Assembly (NCBI GenBank): GCA_012932295.1
Contig: JAAONU010000001.1
Location: 6,223,104-6,287,103 of the forward strand
Source of the DNA: Cyclina sinensis
Taxonomy: Eukaryota; Mollusca; Bivalvia; Venerida; Veneridae
Direction of reading: 5' to 3'
DNA: 64,000 bases
Under the pieces are notes generated by a model, which did not search any database, was not told the origin of the DNA, and worked only from the letters and a program-made list of their open reading frames with translations. Positions 1-15,300 of the stretch are shown in pieces (within the stretch, counting starts at the first letter, position 1; each line of letters begins with the position of its first letter). Both the position numbers and the translations under genes were made by a program.

Positions 1-204
1 TATCACAAGCAGCTCCTCTGTTGCCTGTGCTTAATAAGAACTGTTTTTTCAGTTTAGAAAACAAATAAGAACAAATAAATAAGTTCAAACATGAAGTCTG
101 GCACAAAGAATCGTAATTATTTAGAACAGATCAAATTCAAATTTGAATACTCAATGAGACCATGATATATTTTTTAGTCAACAGGAAGTAGTAACCAGAC
201 TAAC

Positions 205-343
205 CAGCTCTACTCTGCCGAAGCCACCCATGCCAAGTGTTGCAACAATCTCCATGTCTTCAAGACGAATAAACTGGTATTCTGGATCAATACGGTCAAT
301 TGTAGGGGAGGCAACTCCATCTGTACCAGCTCCAGTACTTGTC
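205..343 (-). CDS. PRKG: PKG exon 10: linker and kinase glycine-rich loop
   Basis: Encodes the end of codon 434 and residues 435-480. A low-complexity linker (TSTGAGTDGVASPTIDRIDP) leads into FIRLEDMEIVATLGMGGFGRVEL, the first strands and Gly-rich ATP loop of the AGC kinase domain (GMGGFGRVEL; GVGGFGRVEL in human PKGs). Acceptor TTTCAG|GACA, donor GCTG|GTTAGT, phase 0. The next exons, with the catalytic Lys, HRD-type loop and DFG, lie left of the window. Confidence 0.95.
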
Positions 344-3300
344 CTGAAATACAAAAAAACATACTAGTTGGTTTTTGTTTTGAATTACGACACTTATTTG
401 TTTTAAAACAAAATAAGCATTTAGAAGATTGAAAAAAAGCATTTTGAAGACTGAAAAAAAAGCCTTATACAGCAGTCTAAGAGTTCATTCCATGTAGTGT
501 TAACTTAACCAGCTTTTCTTTTATAGAACTGGTTACAGCATAATCAAAAGCTATAAAGAAGACATTCTGTGATCAAATTCTCAGAAATAAAAGCTCTCCA
601 CTACAAATTACTCTTACTGCCACTTTCAATTTCTTTTTTAATTTTTGACAATGGTTAGAGATTAAACTTTAAGGAAAAGAAATGGTGAAAATAATAATGA
701 TATATAGAATAATAAAAATAAGTGTTATAATTCATTCTTTAAATAATATTATTCTGAAATGAATTCGGGAATTCAACTCAGTGCTCTGTCTCTTGGAAGA
801 CAAATATATAGAAAATTGTTTTTAAAATGTGATAAATTAATTGATTATCAAATACAATACAGATCAATAATCTTAATACAATCTTAAATGTAATATTTAT
901 CATAAAGCAAATGTGACAAAACCTCCACAGAAAATGAAGAAATCAGAGTTTAAAGCAGCCAGCATACTTAATTATTCAGAAAGAAAAACCGAAAATACCA
1001 GAATTAGTGCTTAATAATTATAACGTTATAACAGACAGCATACTTAATTACAATGCCAGATTCAGTGTGCTTAATAATTATAACATTATAAAAGACAGCA
1101 TACTTAATTACAATGCTAGATTCAGTGTGCTTTTGAAACAGCAATATTTTTAAGCACACACAAACAAAAACCAAAGAAAAATCCAAAATAAATATAAAGA
1201 GAGAAAAGGAAAAACTGAAAACCAAAGAAAATATAATATATATAAAATAACTTTAGTGAAGCACACTTTTTACTTACAACTGTTTGAAACTGGATACATG
1301 GTCTATAAAAACTCTTAAAATGAGAGTAATTAACCACTGTATCATCATGAACATTAACCAGTACAATGTGAAACAAACACTGTTTTTTTTCCTGATTAAC
1401 AATTAAAAAGTTAACTGACAACTGACTAAACATCTGCCTAAACTGAATTACAATGTCTATTTGAAAATGTATCTTCAACAGTACTCCATTTAAACATCAT
1501 GCATTATATGTTTCTTTTTTATGATTTTGTTTTCATTTGAGAAAATAATGCTTTGAGAACTTAATTGCCAAGGTGTGTTGTCCATCAAAAGTTAAGTCAG
1601 TTGACACTGTCAGAGAGTTTCTGTGTCATGTTTCAATGCCACTATTAAAGATCTAAGAAAAATCATTAGCAAGTATCAAAATAACCCTAGAAAAGCTCTT
1701 TGAATCATTTAAGACAAATGTGTGAAAAGCTTGTAAACTAAAAGTGTGATATCAATTAACACTCCTTGAAAAGTGTGAAATTGAATTAGCTGTACTTGAA
1801 AGCTAAGAAAAATAAACTTTCATTCTATTCGCTGACTTTTTAAAAAGTTTACCCATGTATACAGTCTCTAGATATGTCAATCATGTTATTTTTTTAAACT
1901 GAATATTGAGTCACTGAATGTCAGTCAGAATCATTACAATGTTATTTATTATATTATCAAATCTCATTTTCCAAACATTATAAGTCTGATGACCATTATT
2001 TTAACAGTAAAGCATAACCAAATGAAGGATCACATTTTACTTTATACATTTTTGTTTATCTTGAAAATAATAATTTTACAAAATGACCATTGCTATTTTC
2101 ATTTCTGCTGATATGTTGTTTTTTGTGCCCCCGTTGGGAGCATATTGTTTTTGGTCTGTCGGTTTGTCTGTCTGTTTGTCACAAAACTTTAACCTTGACC
2201 ATAACACAAAGTCCTTCCAACTACAGCCTCCAAACTTCACAGGTGCATGCACCTTGATGAGCTCTACTTGCGAATCCCACAATGAGGTCACAAGGTCAAA
2301 GGTCAACTTCCCCCTTCGGGCATGGCATTTATTCATACGTAGCGTTTGTTTTATTTTGGTTTTTCTGAGGCTGACAAACATCAATCAAGGCCAAGGCTGG
2401 AAGATCTCCCAATTGTTAGTATGGGAGCAGGATTTTGAAAGCAGGACAATAACTTAAACCAGCTGCTGTGAAAAAACAACAACAACATCCTATAGGTAAC
2501 AGTAAAGCTATCATAATGTTTGCCACACCTCTCCTAGATACAGGTGACAGTAAGCTGTGGACCATATATCTATAAATCCTGTCTACTGACAATGCTAGGA
2601 ATCATTTTTTTTTAATTAAAATCTTATCCTTAAAATTCAAATTACAATATAACTAATAATTTATGCGTGTGTGTTTGCGGTAAGGAGGTTTTTTTTATTA
2701 GAAGGAAAGTTACCTAAAAATTCTTTTCAGTCCCTCTCAAGACCTTTATTGGAGGAATGAGAAAAAGAGCTAAGAACTTTGAGCTCTGCAGCTGGGTGAG
2801 CTGAGTCACATTTGACATAGTGTCACTTTAACCTCTGGCTCAAGTTTCAACCTGGTACTCGACCTTACGTAATGCCCTTTCAAGGTCAAACATGACATAA
2901 TTGCTTTTCCTCTTCAAATTTCCCGAGAACTCTTACCTCTGAACTCCTCGTGCCTCATCCCCATAGTCTTTTTCTCTCAACTCGCTTAAAGTGCCAATGA
3001 GCTGATTGAAAGATCTAAAAACATGACAAATCTTATGAATGAAAATAACAACAACTGAAAGAGAAATGAATTTAAAATAAAATGAACATCTATATATTGA
3101 AAAAACATACAGGTTTATCGTATAGACACACACTGTCCTCCATCACCCTTAGTTTTTTTTACTACAAAGATGGTCAAAAATTTTCTACAACTCCATTACT
3201 TCTAGTACAGGACTGTTTTAGAATTGTCATTGCCATATTTCTATGTACCTGCTTCTCATTTTTAAGGGATGCAGACACTAAGAATAAATTGCATTAAAGT

Positions 3301-6300
3301 GGAAAAAAAATCAATTCAGATTTTATGACTTAAATTGCATTGATGATTGACTTTCTTTCACCTCCACAGACTGCTCTTTCTGAAATGCAATATGCTTACT
3401 ACAGCCTTCCAAACCATCCGACTTTGTTTGACAACTTTATAAAAGGCCTTCGGTCAAAAAGCTCTCCTAAAATTTTTGAAACATTTATGAAGATTTGTAG
3501 CTTTCTCCTTTTTACCATGCTATAAGCTACAGAATGGCAAAGAATAGAAAAATATTTCTTCATTCTGTACAAATTTGTTCTGAACTTCTTAACAAAGCAG
3601 TTTTTGCCAATTTCTTTTGGATTTCTAAAAGCAAAATACTAGGTTTATACTTTTTTCCTAATCAAATTCATTTTTTGGCATTATTTTTTTCTCAGCACTT
3701 GAACTTCTGTTAATTTGTTTGGAGAACAAAATTGCTAGCACAATGCTCTAAAAGAAGCTCTCACATGAGCAATTTTCTTTTGCAATTTGCGATAAAACTG
3801 AAATCCAATCTGTGAAAGGAAATTTGAAAGCAAGACTAATAGAGTAAAGTGATTTCAAGATTTTAACTTGACCTGAAACACTTCAATTTAGTAAAAAATT
3901 ATGGAGGACTCTAAGTTCACTGCTACCAGGAGCCTAGATTTCTAAGCTTCTGTGCTGTAAATTGATTTTTACAGAAATAAAATTTGCTAGTCATTTGGTG
4001 AAATTCAACCTTACCAGTATGACGGAACAGAAATTTAATAGTATTAAATTTACTCTCTAGGGATGTGACTTTCAGACAGTACAGTGGTGTGTTTAAACAA
4101 GGCAGAAATTCTTGCCAAATGGTAATTCGACAACACTGAAGTATAATTCTTTCCTATAAGGTTTTGTTGCCCAACCAGGGTGATGAAATTACTGAATAGT
4201 TTAAACATTATTTATTTTAGCTCGATTGTGAAGAAAGCTTGCGATCCATTAACATTTATTTTGATTAATGTAATAATCAACCGTGGGTATCCGACAATGG
4301 CTTCCTGGAAATAACCAGTACATGATCCTGACCCTGGTAGGGCTCGAACCCAATGATCCCTGGGTTGAGAATAGAAGTAGAGTATATAATTCAACTTTGA
4401 GAATGTCAATAAATATCACTACAGTTACTGGTAGATAATTCATTTAGATTATATCAACACAGTGACTGAACAAAACTCTGAAGTATCTCTTTTGATTGCA
4501 TCCCACTAATTCTGGATCACCCTGTCATTATCAAATACATTCAACTTTTACCTCCTATGAAATCATACTAGAGCTTCCATATTTGACAAATTTTCAGATA
4601 TAGAAATCATAATAGTCATTAATATCTTAATCATTAGTCTGAATTCACCTCTCTGCTTTACCGATCAGATCACAAAAAGAAAATGACACCAAAAAAAGTC
4701 AAACTTTCTTCCACTAACTTACTCTCTATCTACTGTTAAACACTCCACCCCGGGGGCCAAGGCAATCACATTAGCTGTTCTTCTGTCTTCACTGAAGGAA
4801 AGAAAAAGAGAAAGAGAATATTTATTACAATATAAGATATATCTGATACAGGTAGTCCCTTGCTTTAGATAAGCCAACACAAAAAAAGCCAACCTGTGAC
4901 TGAAACAAAACTCCTGTGATGTTGGTCTACTAGTAAAAAAAAAAATAAAAAAGGATTTTTTTTCTGAAAGACTTTACTGAAGGCAATACCAAATGACTAA
5001 ATACAAAGTGAATGACCTGAAAATACTCCCTCTATTACCATTCTAATTAGCTTATCTTCTTTAATAACTTTTCCAGCACATGCTATCAACAAATCCATCT
5101 TCTGACTCTTGATGAGAAATTTCGATTTACATCAGTCTCACCATATTGTCCTGAGAGCTAATGACCTATATCTTTCATGTGACAGAGAAACAATATTGAT
5201 AAACAAATTAAATGCTATTTTAAGAAACTGTCTTATCTTCTTGATTTCTTGAAACACACTCACAAAAAAAAAACCAAACAAAAACACAAATGTACAGTTG
5301 TGCTTATATAATATTGCATATACCAGAACAGATACAAAGGAAAGCTGTGTTTAAAGAGGAATTAAACATCCAATGCCAGACACTAAATTTCAAACGAAAA
5401 CATGTTTTAGGATAGGCAAAATACCTAAGGCAATAGGTTGGGATGGTTTTTCAGGGAGGGGTGGAACAAGAGGGAACTAGAATGAACCAGTATAAGTTTC
5501 TATTAAGCTCACTATGCTCCTCAACCTGTTGACCAGGTAGGCTGAAAAATCAGACTCGAAAAACTTGGAGTAAGTTTTGATGCTCTAATTGAATGTTTCT
5601 GATTTATATGTTAAGGAATGTAGATTCTTTTCAAATAATCCAATAATCATGAATAAAAATTGTAAAGATGACAGAAATATATAACATATCTAAGAAAGGC
5701 CTGTTATTTCCAGAACATTTAATAAAAATGATAATTATACGGTAGAGGGTTTTTATAATGAGTGACCACCTGACGTTTTGTAAAACACATTGATTATACT
5801 TGAAAGAGCTTCACATTCACCTCACACTGATGTCAGAAACTCAAATTAGAAATAAAAAAATACTGATCTGTTGAATGGTGATAAAGATAAAAATACTATA
5901 GCAACCACTAAAAACAATTAGTGAACCAGTGTTATAATTTACAGATCAATGACCTTCTTAATGGAAAGCCAGCATGGGTGCAAATTATGGTAATGATAGC
6001 TGTGTGTTTGCTTAATTTTAACTGTTAAAAATAATTCTTCCAGATAAAGCCTATATATGATAATCACCATAATTATAAGATATTAATGAGATTCTAGATT
6101 TTTTGAAGATTGTGAGATACACAGTTATTTCCCATTTCCAAAGACTATCCGGACTATTTCATAACTGTATCATGTACAGTGCAGATAAATTTGACCTTTA
6201 ATTAGACTAGAGTTTCATCTGAAAAGCTATCATTTATGCCTTTCCATTGACAAACAAGGTCTCCGACTATAAATAGACTGGAGTATTACTGCTATAAAAA

Positions 6301-9300
6301 AGCTCGACTGAAATAAACTAAATCAGGAAGAACTTTCTTTCAAAGAAAGTATTTGTAAGACCTCTTGTAACTTGACATGTAACCTGATAGACCTTGAGTT
6401 TTCAAAAAAGTACCTGATAATTTGTAACTATTAAATATTAACTGACTTTCAGGCATAGCAGACACAAGAATATATTACTGCAGCAGACTAAGAGTAGGCA
6501 CTCTTTCTTATACTGTAAGTCACACTAAACTTTGGTTCCCTTGTTATCTTGAAAAACAATAAAACATCAGTGTTGATAAAAAATGGATATTTCACTGAAA
6601 GTATGAGAGTATCAAATGCAGGGAACAGGTCTCTTTTTACTTTAAACATTTTTCAGATCTCTTTCTTAATCAGGAAACTTGACCATAACCAATAGAACTT
6701 TCCAAAACATTTAGGTTGTTTCAAGAGTAACTTTTGAAAAACACTGTGCCACTAAATAATATTTCAAACTTTAAGTCTTACGTGAAGACATCCTATTAAA
6801 GTTGTAAAACCAAATGAAAGAATTTCCAAGAACTGACAAAATGAGCAAGGCCCAGCCTTCAAATTTTATTGTTGTTACTTTGATGAATTACTGGCAATCT
6901 TTCTTAGACAGACTTCAGGATAGATAATGATTTATAAGATTGATCTACTGAAATTCTAGTATACTAGAAAACAATCAATCATAGACAAGAGCAATCTTGT
7001 TTCATTAATTCACAGCATCTTCTGTCCTAAAATGAACAATGCATTTGCTAAGAATTGACTGTCCTTATTTAGTGTCGGCATTCAAATTTGTATGAAAGAA
7101 AATTTCTTAAGTCCCTACTTTTTCAGAACATCAAATCTTCAAAATGATCATTTTTGCACAGAAAATTCCTGATAATTTACAAAATGACATCTGGGAAACA
7201 TTGTCTTTACATAAAAAAAATGATCATTTTTGCACAGAAAATTCCTGATAATTTACAAACTGACATCTGGGAAACATTGTCTTCCTTACATAAGAAATAT
7301 AACTAAAACCAGTTCTACGCATGAAACAAAATTATGTTTCTCTGATATATCAAATATTTGCCTACCAGAAAAAGCACTGCAATGAAGAGTGAGGCTACTT
7401 TTTGCAAATTGTAACATTAAGAGTCTGACAGATACAAGAAAACTATTGAAGCCTTACAGGAACCAAACTGAAAGCATCATCTTTTGCACTCAACCATAAA
7501 AGCTGTGTCCTAAAAATTCTCAGTCTTTAAAATGCATTGACATCTTAAAATTTCTCTTCTAAATGTAAACAGTTAATAACCAGTCCTTTGAAACTGTATT
7601 CCTTGTAAAAACTTATCTTCATCTTGTATATTTATGTAAATCTAGGTTGAAGTTATTGGATTACAAGACAAATGCCTTGTTCTAGAATCAGTGACAGAAA
7701 TAGCTTAATGAAATGTTCCGTTAGAAATTGATGAAGCCATTCATCTTTCTTCTTATGAGGTTTCTACAAATGGGAACAAAAAGAAAATGGATAAAAATAC
7801 AGCTTCCTAAGGACTACAGTTTTTTTTCAAAGTTGACAATAACCAAACTATAGGATTTTCTGCCAGTGACAATTATGTCTGGACTACAGATGTTTCCAGG
7901 TAATAATGTCTGGACTACAGGGTTTTCCTTGGTGACAATATCTTTTCTACAGGTATTTCCCAGATGACAATGTCTGGACTACAGGGTTTTTCCCTTGTGA
8001 CAATGTCTTTTCTACAGGTATTTCCCAGATGACAATGTCTGGACTGCAGGGTTTTCCCTGGTGACAATGTCTTTTCTACAGGTATTTCCCAGATGACAAT
8101 GTCTGGACTACAGGGTTTTTCCCTTGTGACAATGTCTTTTCTACAGGTATTTCCCAGATGACAATGTCTGGACTGCAGGGTTTTTCCCTGGTGACAATGT
8201 CTTTTCTACAGGTATTTCCCAGATGACAATGTCTGGACTACAGGGTTTTTCCCTGGTGACAATGTCTTTTCTACAGGTATTTCCCAGATGACAATGTCTG
8301 GACTGCAGGGTTTTTCCCTGGTGACAATGTCTTTTCTACAGGTATTTCCCAGATGACAATGTCTGGACTACAGGGTTTTTCCCTGGTGACAATGTGTTTT
8401 CTACAGGTATTTCCCAGATGACAATGTCTGGACTGCAAGGCTTTCCCAGATGACAATGACCAAGCAACTGGTTTCCCAGGTTACAATCTCTGAATTATAG
8501 TTTTTTCCAGATGACAATGACTGGACTGAGGTTTTTTTCCCCAGATGACAATGTCTGGACTTCAGGTGACATTGAACAACCATAAAAGAGTTTTGGAATA
8601 AACCTGCAATATGATTAAAATATCTGAGCAGGGTTAAATAAAAATTCCTAGATTAATATAACAAGAGGGCCAAGATGGCCCTATATCGCTCACCTGAGAA
8701 TTATTGCACAGAAACATAACAAATCAGGATGTAAGTTAGTAGGTCAAGGCCAAGATCATCCACGGTCAAAGATTTAATCTGCATGCAAAATTATTTAAAG
8801 TTTCATTGTTGTAGCAGAACAGAACGTCTTCTAAGAATAGGCCCTGTGACCTATTTTTTGACCCTGGATGACCCATATACAATCCATCCTAGATTTTATC
8901 AAGACAAACATTCTGACCAAATATTAGGAAAATCGAAAGAAAAATACAGCTTCTATCGCATACACAAGCTTTTTCTAAGATTTGACCCCATGACCTAGTT
9001 TTTGACTCCAGATGATTCATATCAGCCTCAACCTAGATTTCATCAAGACAAACATTCTGACCAAGTTTCATAAAGATCCAATGAAAAATACAGCCTCTAT
9101 CACATAGGTTTATCTAAGATTTGACCCCGTGACCTAGTTTTTGAACCCAGATTACCCATATTCAATCCCAATCTAGAACTCATCAAGACAAACATTCTGA
9201 CAAAATATTAGGAAAATCGAATGGAAAACACAGCTTCTATTTTATACACAAGGTTTTTCTAAGATTTGACCCCATGACCTAGTTTTTTACCCCAGATGAC

Positions 9301-12300
9301 CCTTATACAATCCCAACCTAGATACCATAGAAACAAACATTCTGACCAAATATTAGGAAAATCGGATGAAAAATACAGCTTCTATCACATACACAAGCTT
9401 TTTCTAAGATTTGATCCCGTGATCTAGTTTTTGACCCCAGATGACCCATAAACAATCCCAACCTAGATCTCATCAAAACAAACATTCTGACCAAATATTA
9501 GGAAAATCCAATGGAAAAGACGGCCTCTATCGCATACACAAGGTTTTTCTTAGATCTGATCCCGTGACCTAGTTTTTGACCCCAGACAACCCATATAAAA
9601 TCCCAACCTAGATACCATAGAGGCAAACATTCTGACCAAAAATTAGAAAAATCGGATGAAAAATACAGCTTCTATTGCATACACAAGGTTTTTCTAAGAG
9701 TTGACCCTGTGACCTAGGTTTTGACCCCAATTGACCCATATACAATCCCAACCTAGATTTCATCAAGACAATTATTCTTACCAAATATTAGGAAAATCGA
9801 ATAAAAAATACAGCTTCTAATGCATACACAAGGTTTTCCTAAGATTTGACCCATATACAATCCCAACCTGGATTTCATCAAGACAAACATTCTGACCAAG
9901 TTTCATAAAGATCAAATGAAAAATACAGCCTCTATCGCATACACAAGGCAAATGTGAACAGACAGACGACAGATGCCAGACGACAGACGACGGACATCCA
10001 GCGATCACAATAGCTCACCCTAAGCATTCGCTCAGATGAGTAAAAACAATTCTGGTATAAAAAAATGGTCAAAAAGGTGAAATTGCATTGTAACCTCCTT
10101 TCAATAAGTTAAACAGTAAAACTTGTGCACAACACGTCATTATGTGCAACACATTTATGCCAAGTCATTTTAAAATACATCCAGGAATAACAGAATTGTT
10201 GACCGGACAAGACCATCAATGCACTTTTATAAAAATTTCCTTTCAAGTCCCAAGTGTTACCTTGACCTTTGCCCTACAAAACTGGGTCTTGCAAGTGACA
10301 CATCATCTCAATGTGCCATCCATTTATGCAAAATTATTTCAAAGTCCATCCATGACTGACAAAGTTATGGACCAGACAAAAAGTGGACAGACAGGCAGAC
10401 AGACAGACAGATGGATGGACAGACAATTCAAAAACTATATGCCTCCCTTCAGAAGCATAAAAAATGCTGAAAAATAAGAAAATGGCAATAACATTTTTTT
10501 CAATGGCCAATTATATCAGTTCGAAATATCAAAGAAATATCATTTGTCTACAAGAAAAAAAAACACAATCTTGTAAAGATTTTCTGAAAAAGAAATGAAC
10601 TCCTTTTTGTAATAATGGTCTTTCGAACTAAATAAAAATGGGAGTAAACTTAAAACCCCTAGTAACCTACCATGTATTTTTTGGGGGTGGTAATAATGTT
10701 GATTGTAAGCTGGAAGGCAACAAAATCACTGCTAATGGAATGGCACTTTTCTCCATAAGTAATCTAATATTGTAACAGCAATGAAATAATCTAGCTAAAT
10801 GATATTGATTTGGTTCTACTTGATATTACTGACATTCCGTAAGACAGATGAAAAGATATATCATAATCTGTAGTAAGACTGCTATACATGTATGCTTGGC
10901 AAAATATCATTTACCACTGAGATTAGTTACAGCTTTTGTCTATGTTTTTATTGCTGTGCTAACAATTTTCATAATTTTGTAAGTTTTTCCTGAAATTTGG
11001 TACATGACAAAATCTGCTTGTAATATGTGACATTCATCAATTTTTATCAAGTTAAACTTGACAAACTAGTATTTCAAGTCAGTTGATTTACATATTCACT
11101 TCATCATTGGTCATGTACATCATAATCCCACCAAAAGTAATGACACTATTCTATATATATAGGTAGATTTTATGCAGAAGTTCTATGATTTAGTGCAATG
11201 TTTTGACAAACAGATCTAAGTGCAAATGGGAATATTTTACAAAGTGTTATCAGGGATTTTATATCAACAAATATACACTATATCTTTCAGATCTAAGTGC
11301 AGTGGTGAATATTTCATGAAGTGATATCAGGGGTTAGTATGAACAAATATGCACCTTATCTTGTATCCTGGTCTGTAATTGCTGAATATTGAAGAATTAT
11401 CATTTTTAGAAAAAGTTGTGACAAACATAGACAGACTTTCAATTCTTTCAAAAACCATTCTTGTTCTAAATATCAAGTAAGTTTGAAAACACCTTTCAGA
11501 AGGTCATCACAGAATTGTAAACAAAATCAAGGCTAATTAATGAAGAGTTTGCTGTTAATTTTTTGCAAAGTGTAATAAAACATGTAACAAGAAATGTTTT
11601 GAACAAATAGTAAACTAATACAGCCATTTTAGTGACACTGACCATGTCTTTGCTTTGTCTTCCCATGTGCAATCCCAAGCTTTGTCTCTGTGGCACATAA
11701 AGTTTCATTGCAAACTCAAGTTATTACATGGAACCTGTTTTTTTAAATTTGTGATCCCTAAAGGAAACCTAACCTGTGGCTCAATACCCTCTTTCTAACA
11801 CAAAATTTCATGTGAGCTGAAGTTGTTGATCTGAAACTGTTTTTCTTTTATCTAAGCTGATGACCTTGAACTTACTGATCTCAAAAACAATCCCAATACA
11901 TGTATATGTCTTTCTACCATATACATGTATTCCAAGTTTCATCTCAATATCTCTTTCTTAATTAATTTTTCAAGCTGAAAACATGAACAATGATATAGCC
12001 CAATCTAAGTTTTAATGAAAACTTGTGAAAATTTTTAGACATGACATTCACAACCATACAAATGTTGTATTTTTCTAAATAAAACTTTTTGTATTCATGA
12101 AGGAATCTTATTTGCAAAAGTTAATTACTGCATATTTCCTCAATTAGCATAATGTAACATAAAATCTCTACTTTATAAAATGTATTATCTTTGTAATGGT
12201 TTTTAATGATGAAATACTTCTCCTAACAGACAAGGTTCACGATGAACAATCCCCTGACAATTATGTCACATACTGGCAGTATTAAATATAAGAAATCTCT

Positions 12301-15300
12301 TTTACTGTTTGGCTCAAGGCAATTATTGAAAAATTCCTTTAGCATTTCCCTCTAGACTTCATGATTGAAGAATGTTTTGTTAATTTAAGGATGTAGCTGA
12401 CATGGCTATAAAAGCAGCAAAAAGAATTGTATTAAACTGTACCATCAACTTATTCTTGTAATGGCTAAACCTTGCACTGACTGAATGTCAATGTTTCAAG
12501 CCCCACCTCCAAGCAAAACCATTTATGTGAGAAAGTTGAGGTCCTCTTATTGAAGAAAGGACTCTAGTACTGGCTCTTCCTGTGAATAATGGTTTAGTAA
12601 GCTGCTGACCCTATATGACTGGGACTGTTAGAGGCCAGTTAGAAACTTAACTAAACCAAACACCAAAACCAAACACCAAAAGTTACAACATACATCTAAT
12701 GCTAATCAACTTATAAATAATATTGCTTTGCATCAACTTTTTAACAAATAAAAGACTTTGACTTTATTTTCTGTATTCTAGCACCCATGCCCCTTTAAGT
12801 GCCTCCACGTGTTTTTTTGACCTGTTAATGAATAAGCGCCAGTTTTGGCAGAAGGAACTTTGTAAATAAACATGTTTTTGCATCATGGTTTCTTCTCTGT
12901 TTTGTTATTGCACATACAGACTTTACCTTATACTGTCTTGCAAAATAAATCTCAAGTGTAGATTTCATGCACTAATTTTGCTTCTTGAACTAGACAGTTT
13001 GCTTTATATCCTTGTACCCCTTAAAGCACCCCCACCCCTCTACCATCCCTTCACTTGAATTTTCTAAGCGCCCTGTGTGCAAGTTGGAGTAAATACAGTA
13101 TTTGTCACCTTTAAATAGGAAGTAGAGAATCACAAAAATAATGCTGCATGAAAGACTTGGATGATGAGTAACCTTTAACACCAAAAAACTTTGTAAAGGG
13201 TTTGTGATAAGTGATGACCCTTTTAATTCTGAAACAAGCTTGTTTTCTACACAAAAGTGCAGACGTCAAATAACGACACACATCCATAAGTTTCATTTCA
13301 CATAACATGGCTCGAATATTCTAAAGAGGAGATTATTTAATATAAATATCACATATCAAAGTATTCTTGTATAAGACTTTCGGATTTTGCTTTTAAAGGC
13401 ATTAATGTCATGCTTTAGTTTCATCGTTACTTAGAAATATATGATTCTTAAAAGGTTTAAGATATAAATCATTCTTACAGGAGTTAGTATCTGACAGCAC
13501 TAGTCCCAGTTGGTTTTATATGTAATATATAAAGGAGAATGACAGTATATATTTTTTTTACCAGCTATCCAAAAACCTTCTACTATGCCTAACAGGAGCT
13601 TCACCAGTGCCATTGCAAAATATTCAAACTTTTGCAGTTCCTTGAGTCATTATGTTAAAAATTTCAAGTTGAAAACAACCCATCTACCTAAACCACTTTT
13701 ACAAAATCAATCACAAAGGTCATTCAAGCACAAGACAAGAATACTAACCTGAGCAATGATTTTTCTCCAAAGTAGTCTCCCCTTTTCAGTTTCCTCACTT
13801 CCTGTGGTGTATCAAAACCAGCTATAGTTTGAGTGACTTTCACCTGTAAAATTTAAAGATTTTTGTACACATATGGGACATTCTTGGAAAACACTTGGTT
13901 CTCTCTGTTGATCAATCCTGTCAGGAAAGAATAATTTGGCAGCAATATGTTTACTTTGGCAAACAAAATGTTTTTAAAAGGTATAATTACAAAACATTTA
14001 AGATAACTTTTGAAGGTTCTGTTAAAATTTATGGCAACATTATCTTTACCTGACAATGTGAACTGAACTAACTTTACTGAATAAAATATGCCAAGAAATT
14101 CAAACAACATTCTGAGATAATACACTGCTTCTTGTCATATATTGTTTACATACTTAATAGCTGATTGTTATTACCTCCCCTTTGTTGATGATGAAGAATG
14201 TGTCCCCAGTGGCCCCTTCACGAATGATGTACTCTCCTTCATGGAAAAAGTCCTGAAATCAACAGCAGGATCAAGTCTTTATTATATAATTATGTGAGAG
14301 AAGACTGGAACCAATCTTTCCTTTAGTGTAGGGGGCTGAAGTCTTCTGATTTTTTGCTATCTAAATCAATGTCAACACAATAAAAAGATGCAGTATACAT
14401 TTAGTATGTTTAGTATTGATAGATTCAGTTTGCTTGAATATGGATCTAGTCAGATGTTTTAGATGTTTTATATTGAGTTAACATTTTGTCATTTGCTAAC
14501 ATGACTTCACAATCAGTCTGTAGGAAGCAGACTCTTTTTTCAATCTGAGCCACCGTTAACATGTCTTTCCAAAGATTTATGATAAAAAACTAGGTCTGTG
14601 AAGAACTATAAAAAGTGATTATTGGGAACACAGTTAATACCATTTGACAATTTTGCTTTCGCTTTAGCAAAAAAAAGCCATCACAACAGGAAACCATCGG
14701 CAACACTTTGTCTCCTTACAGAAATTTCATAGGACAATAGCCATGGAAATTAACTTCCGCTATATGTTAACAGAGTACTTGATTATTTCCAAGAAAACCT
14801 TATGACAAGGTCTTAACTCTTCTTGATAAAGTAATATTCAGTAATATAAACCTTGATGAAGAAAGGTTTTGCTATTACGAGATAACTTGGTCTGAGGCTC
14901 GAAAATACTGGCTCTCAATCAAATTCAACTGCAGCAGTTTCTGCTTGATTTATTGTGGTGAAATTAAACTTCATGCTTCAGTGACAATAATTTTCTTTTC
15001 ATTCAGAAAAGAAAAGCGGTTTGATGTAGAATCATTTTAGAGCTTCTAGGAAGAGGTGTCAGCTATTGTATTAATATTCTTTTGTTGCATCAATGAAGTA
15101 AAAAATAAAGTATTCAAGCATAAACTAGTTATAAGAAACTTAAGGGTTGTTGACTATGGCTTTTTTTCCTACTCAAGAATTTTTTTATAGATCTACTATT
15201 AGTACAGTGGTTTTTGTGAGCATGAATTTAAGTCAGCCACTGCAACTTGGGTGCTGGATGTTTCTGCGTCCTTTCAAACTATGACTGAAATACTTCATTT

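Larger units (their letters stand above)
344..2936 (-). other. PKG intron 9
   Basis: Apart from the 60-bp repeat and E1, this intron is A/T-rich sequence in which I see no exon, RNA gene or recognisable element. Confidence 0.8.
4792..13748 (-). other. PKG intron 7
   Basis: Holds the 76-bp duplication, the 64-65 bp minisatellite, E2, E3 and a SINE remnant. The stretches 4800-7140, 10460-12430 and 12670-13740 show nothing recognisable apart from weak repeat-like CCCTTTAAGTGCC / CCCCTTAAAGCACC echoes at 12790 and 13018. Confidence 0.75.

Noticed and set aside
1004..1478. ORFs over the 60-bp repeat
   Set aside because: Low-complexity A/T translation without homology, inside a PKG intron.
2933..3133. 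66-codon ORF read as a separate gene
   Set aside because: Its end is PKG exon 9; the rest is intron read-through past the acceptor.
7862..8575. CRISPR-like array (regular repeats)
   Set aside because: There are no unique spacers; whole units are tandemly repeated, and the DNA is animal.
8271..8583. Two minus-strand ORFs with HCHLG repeats
   Set aside because: Translations of the 64-65 bp minisatellite.
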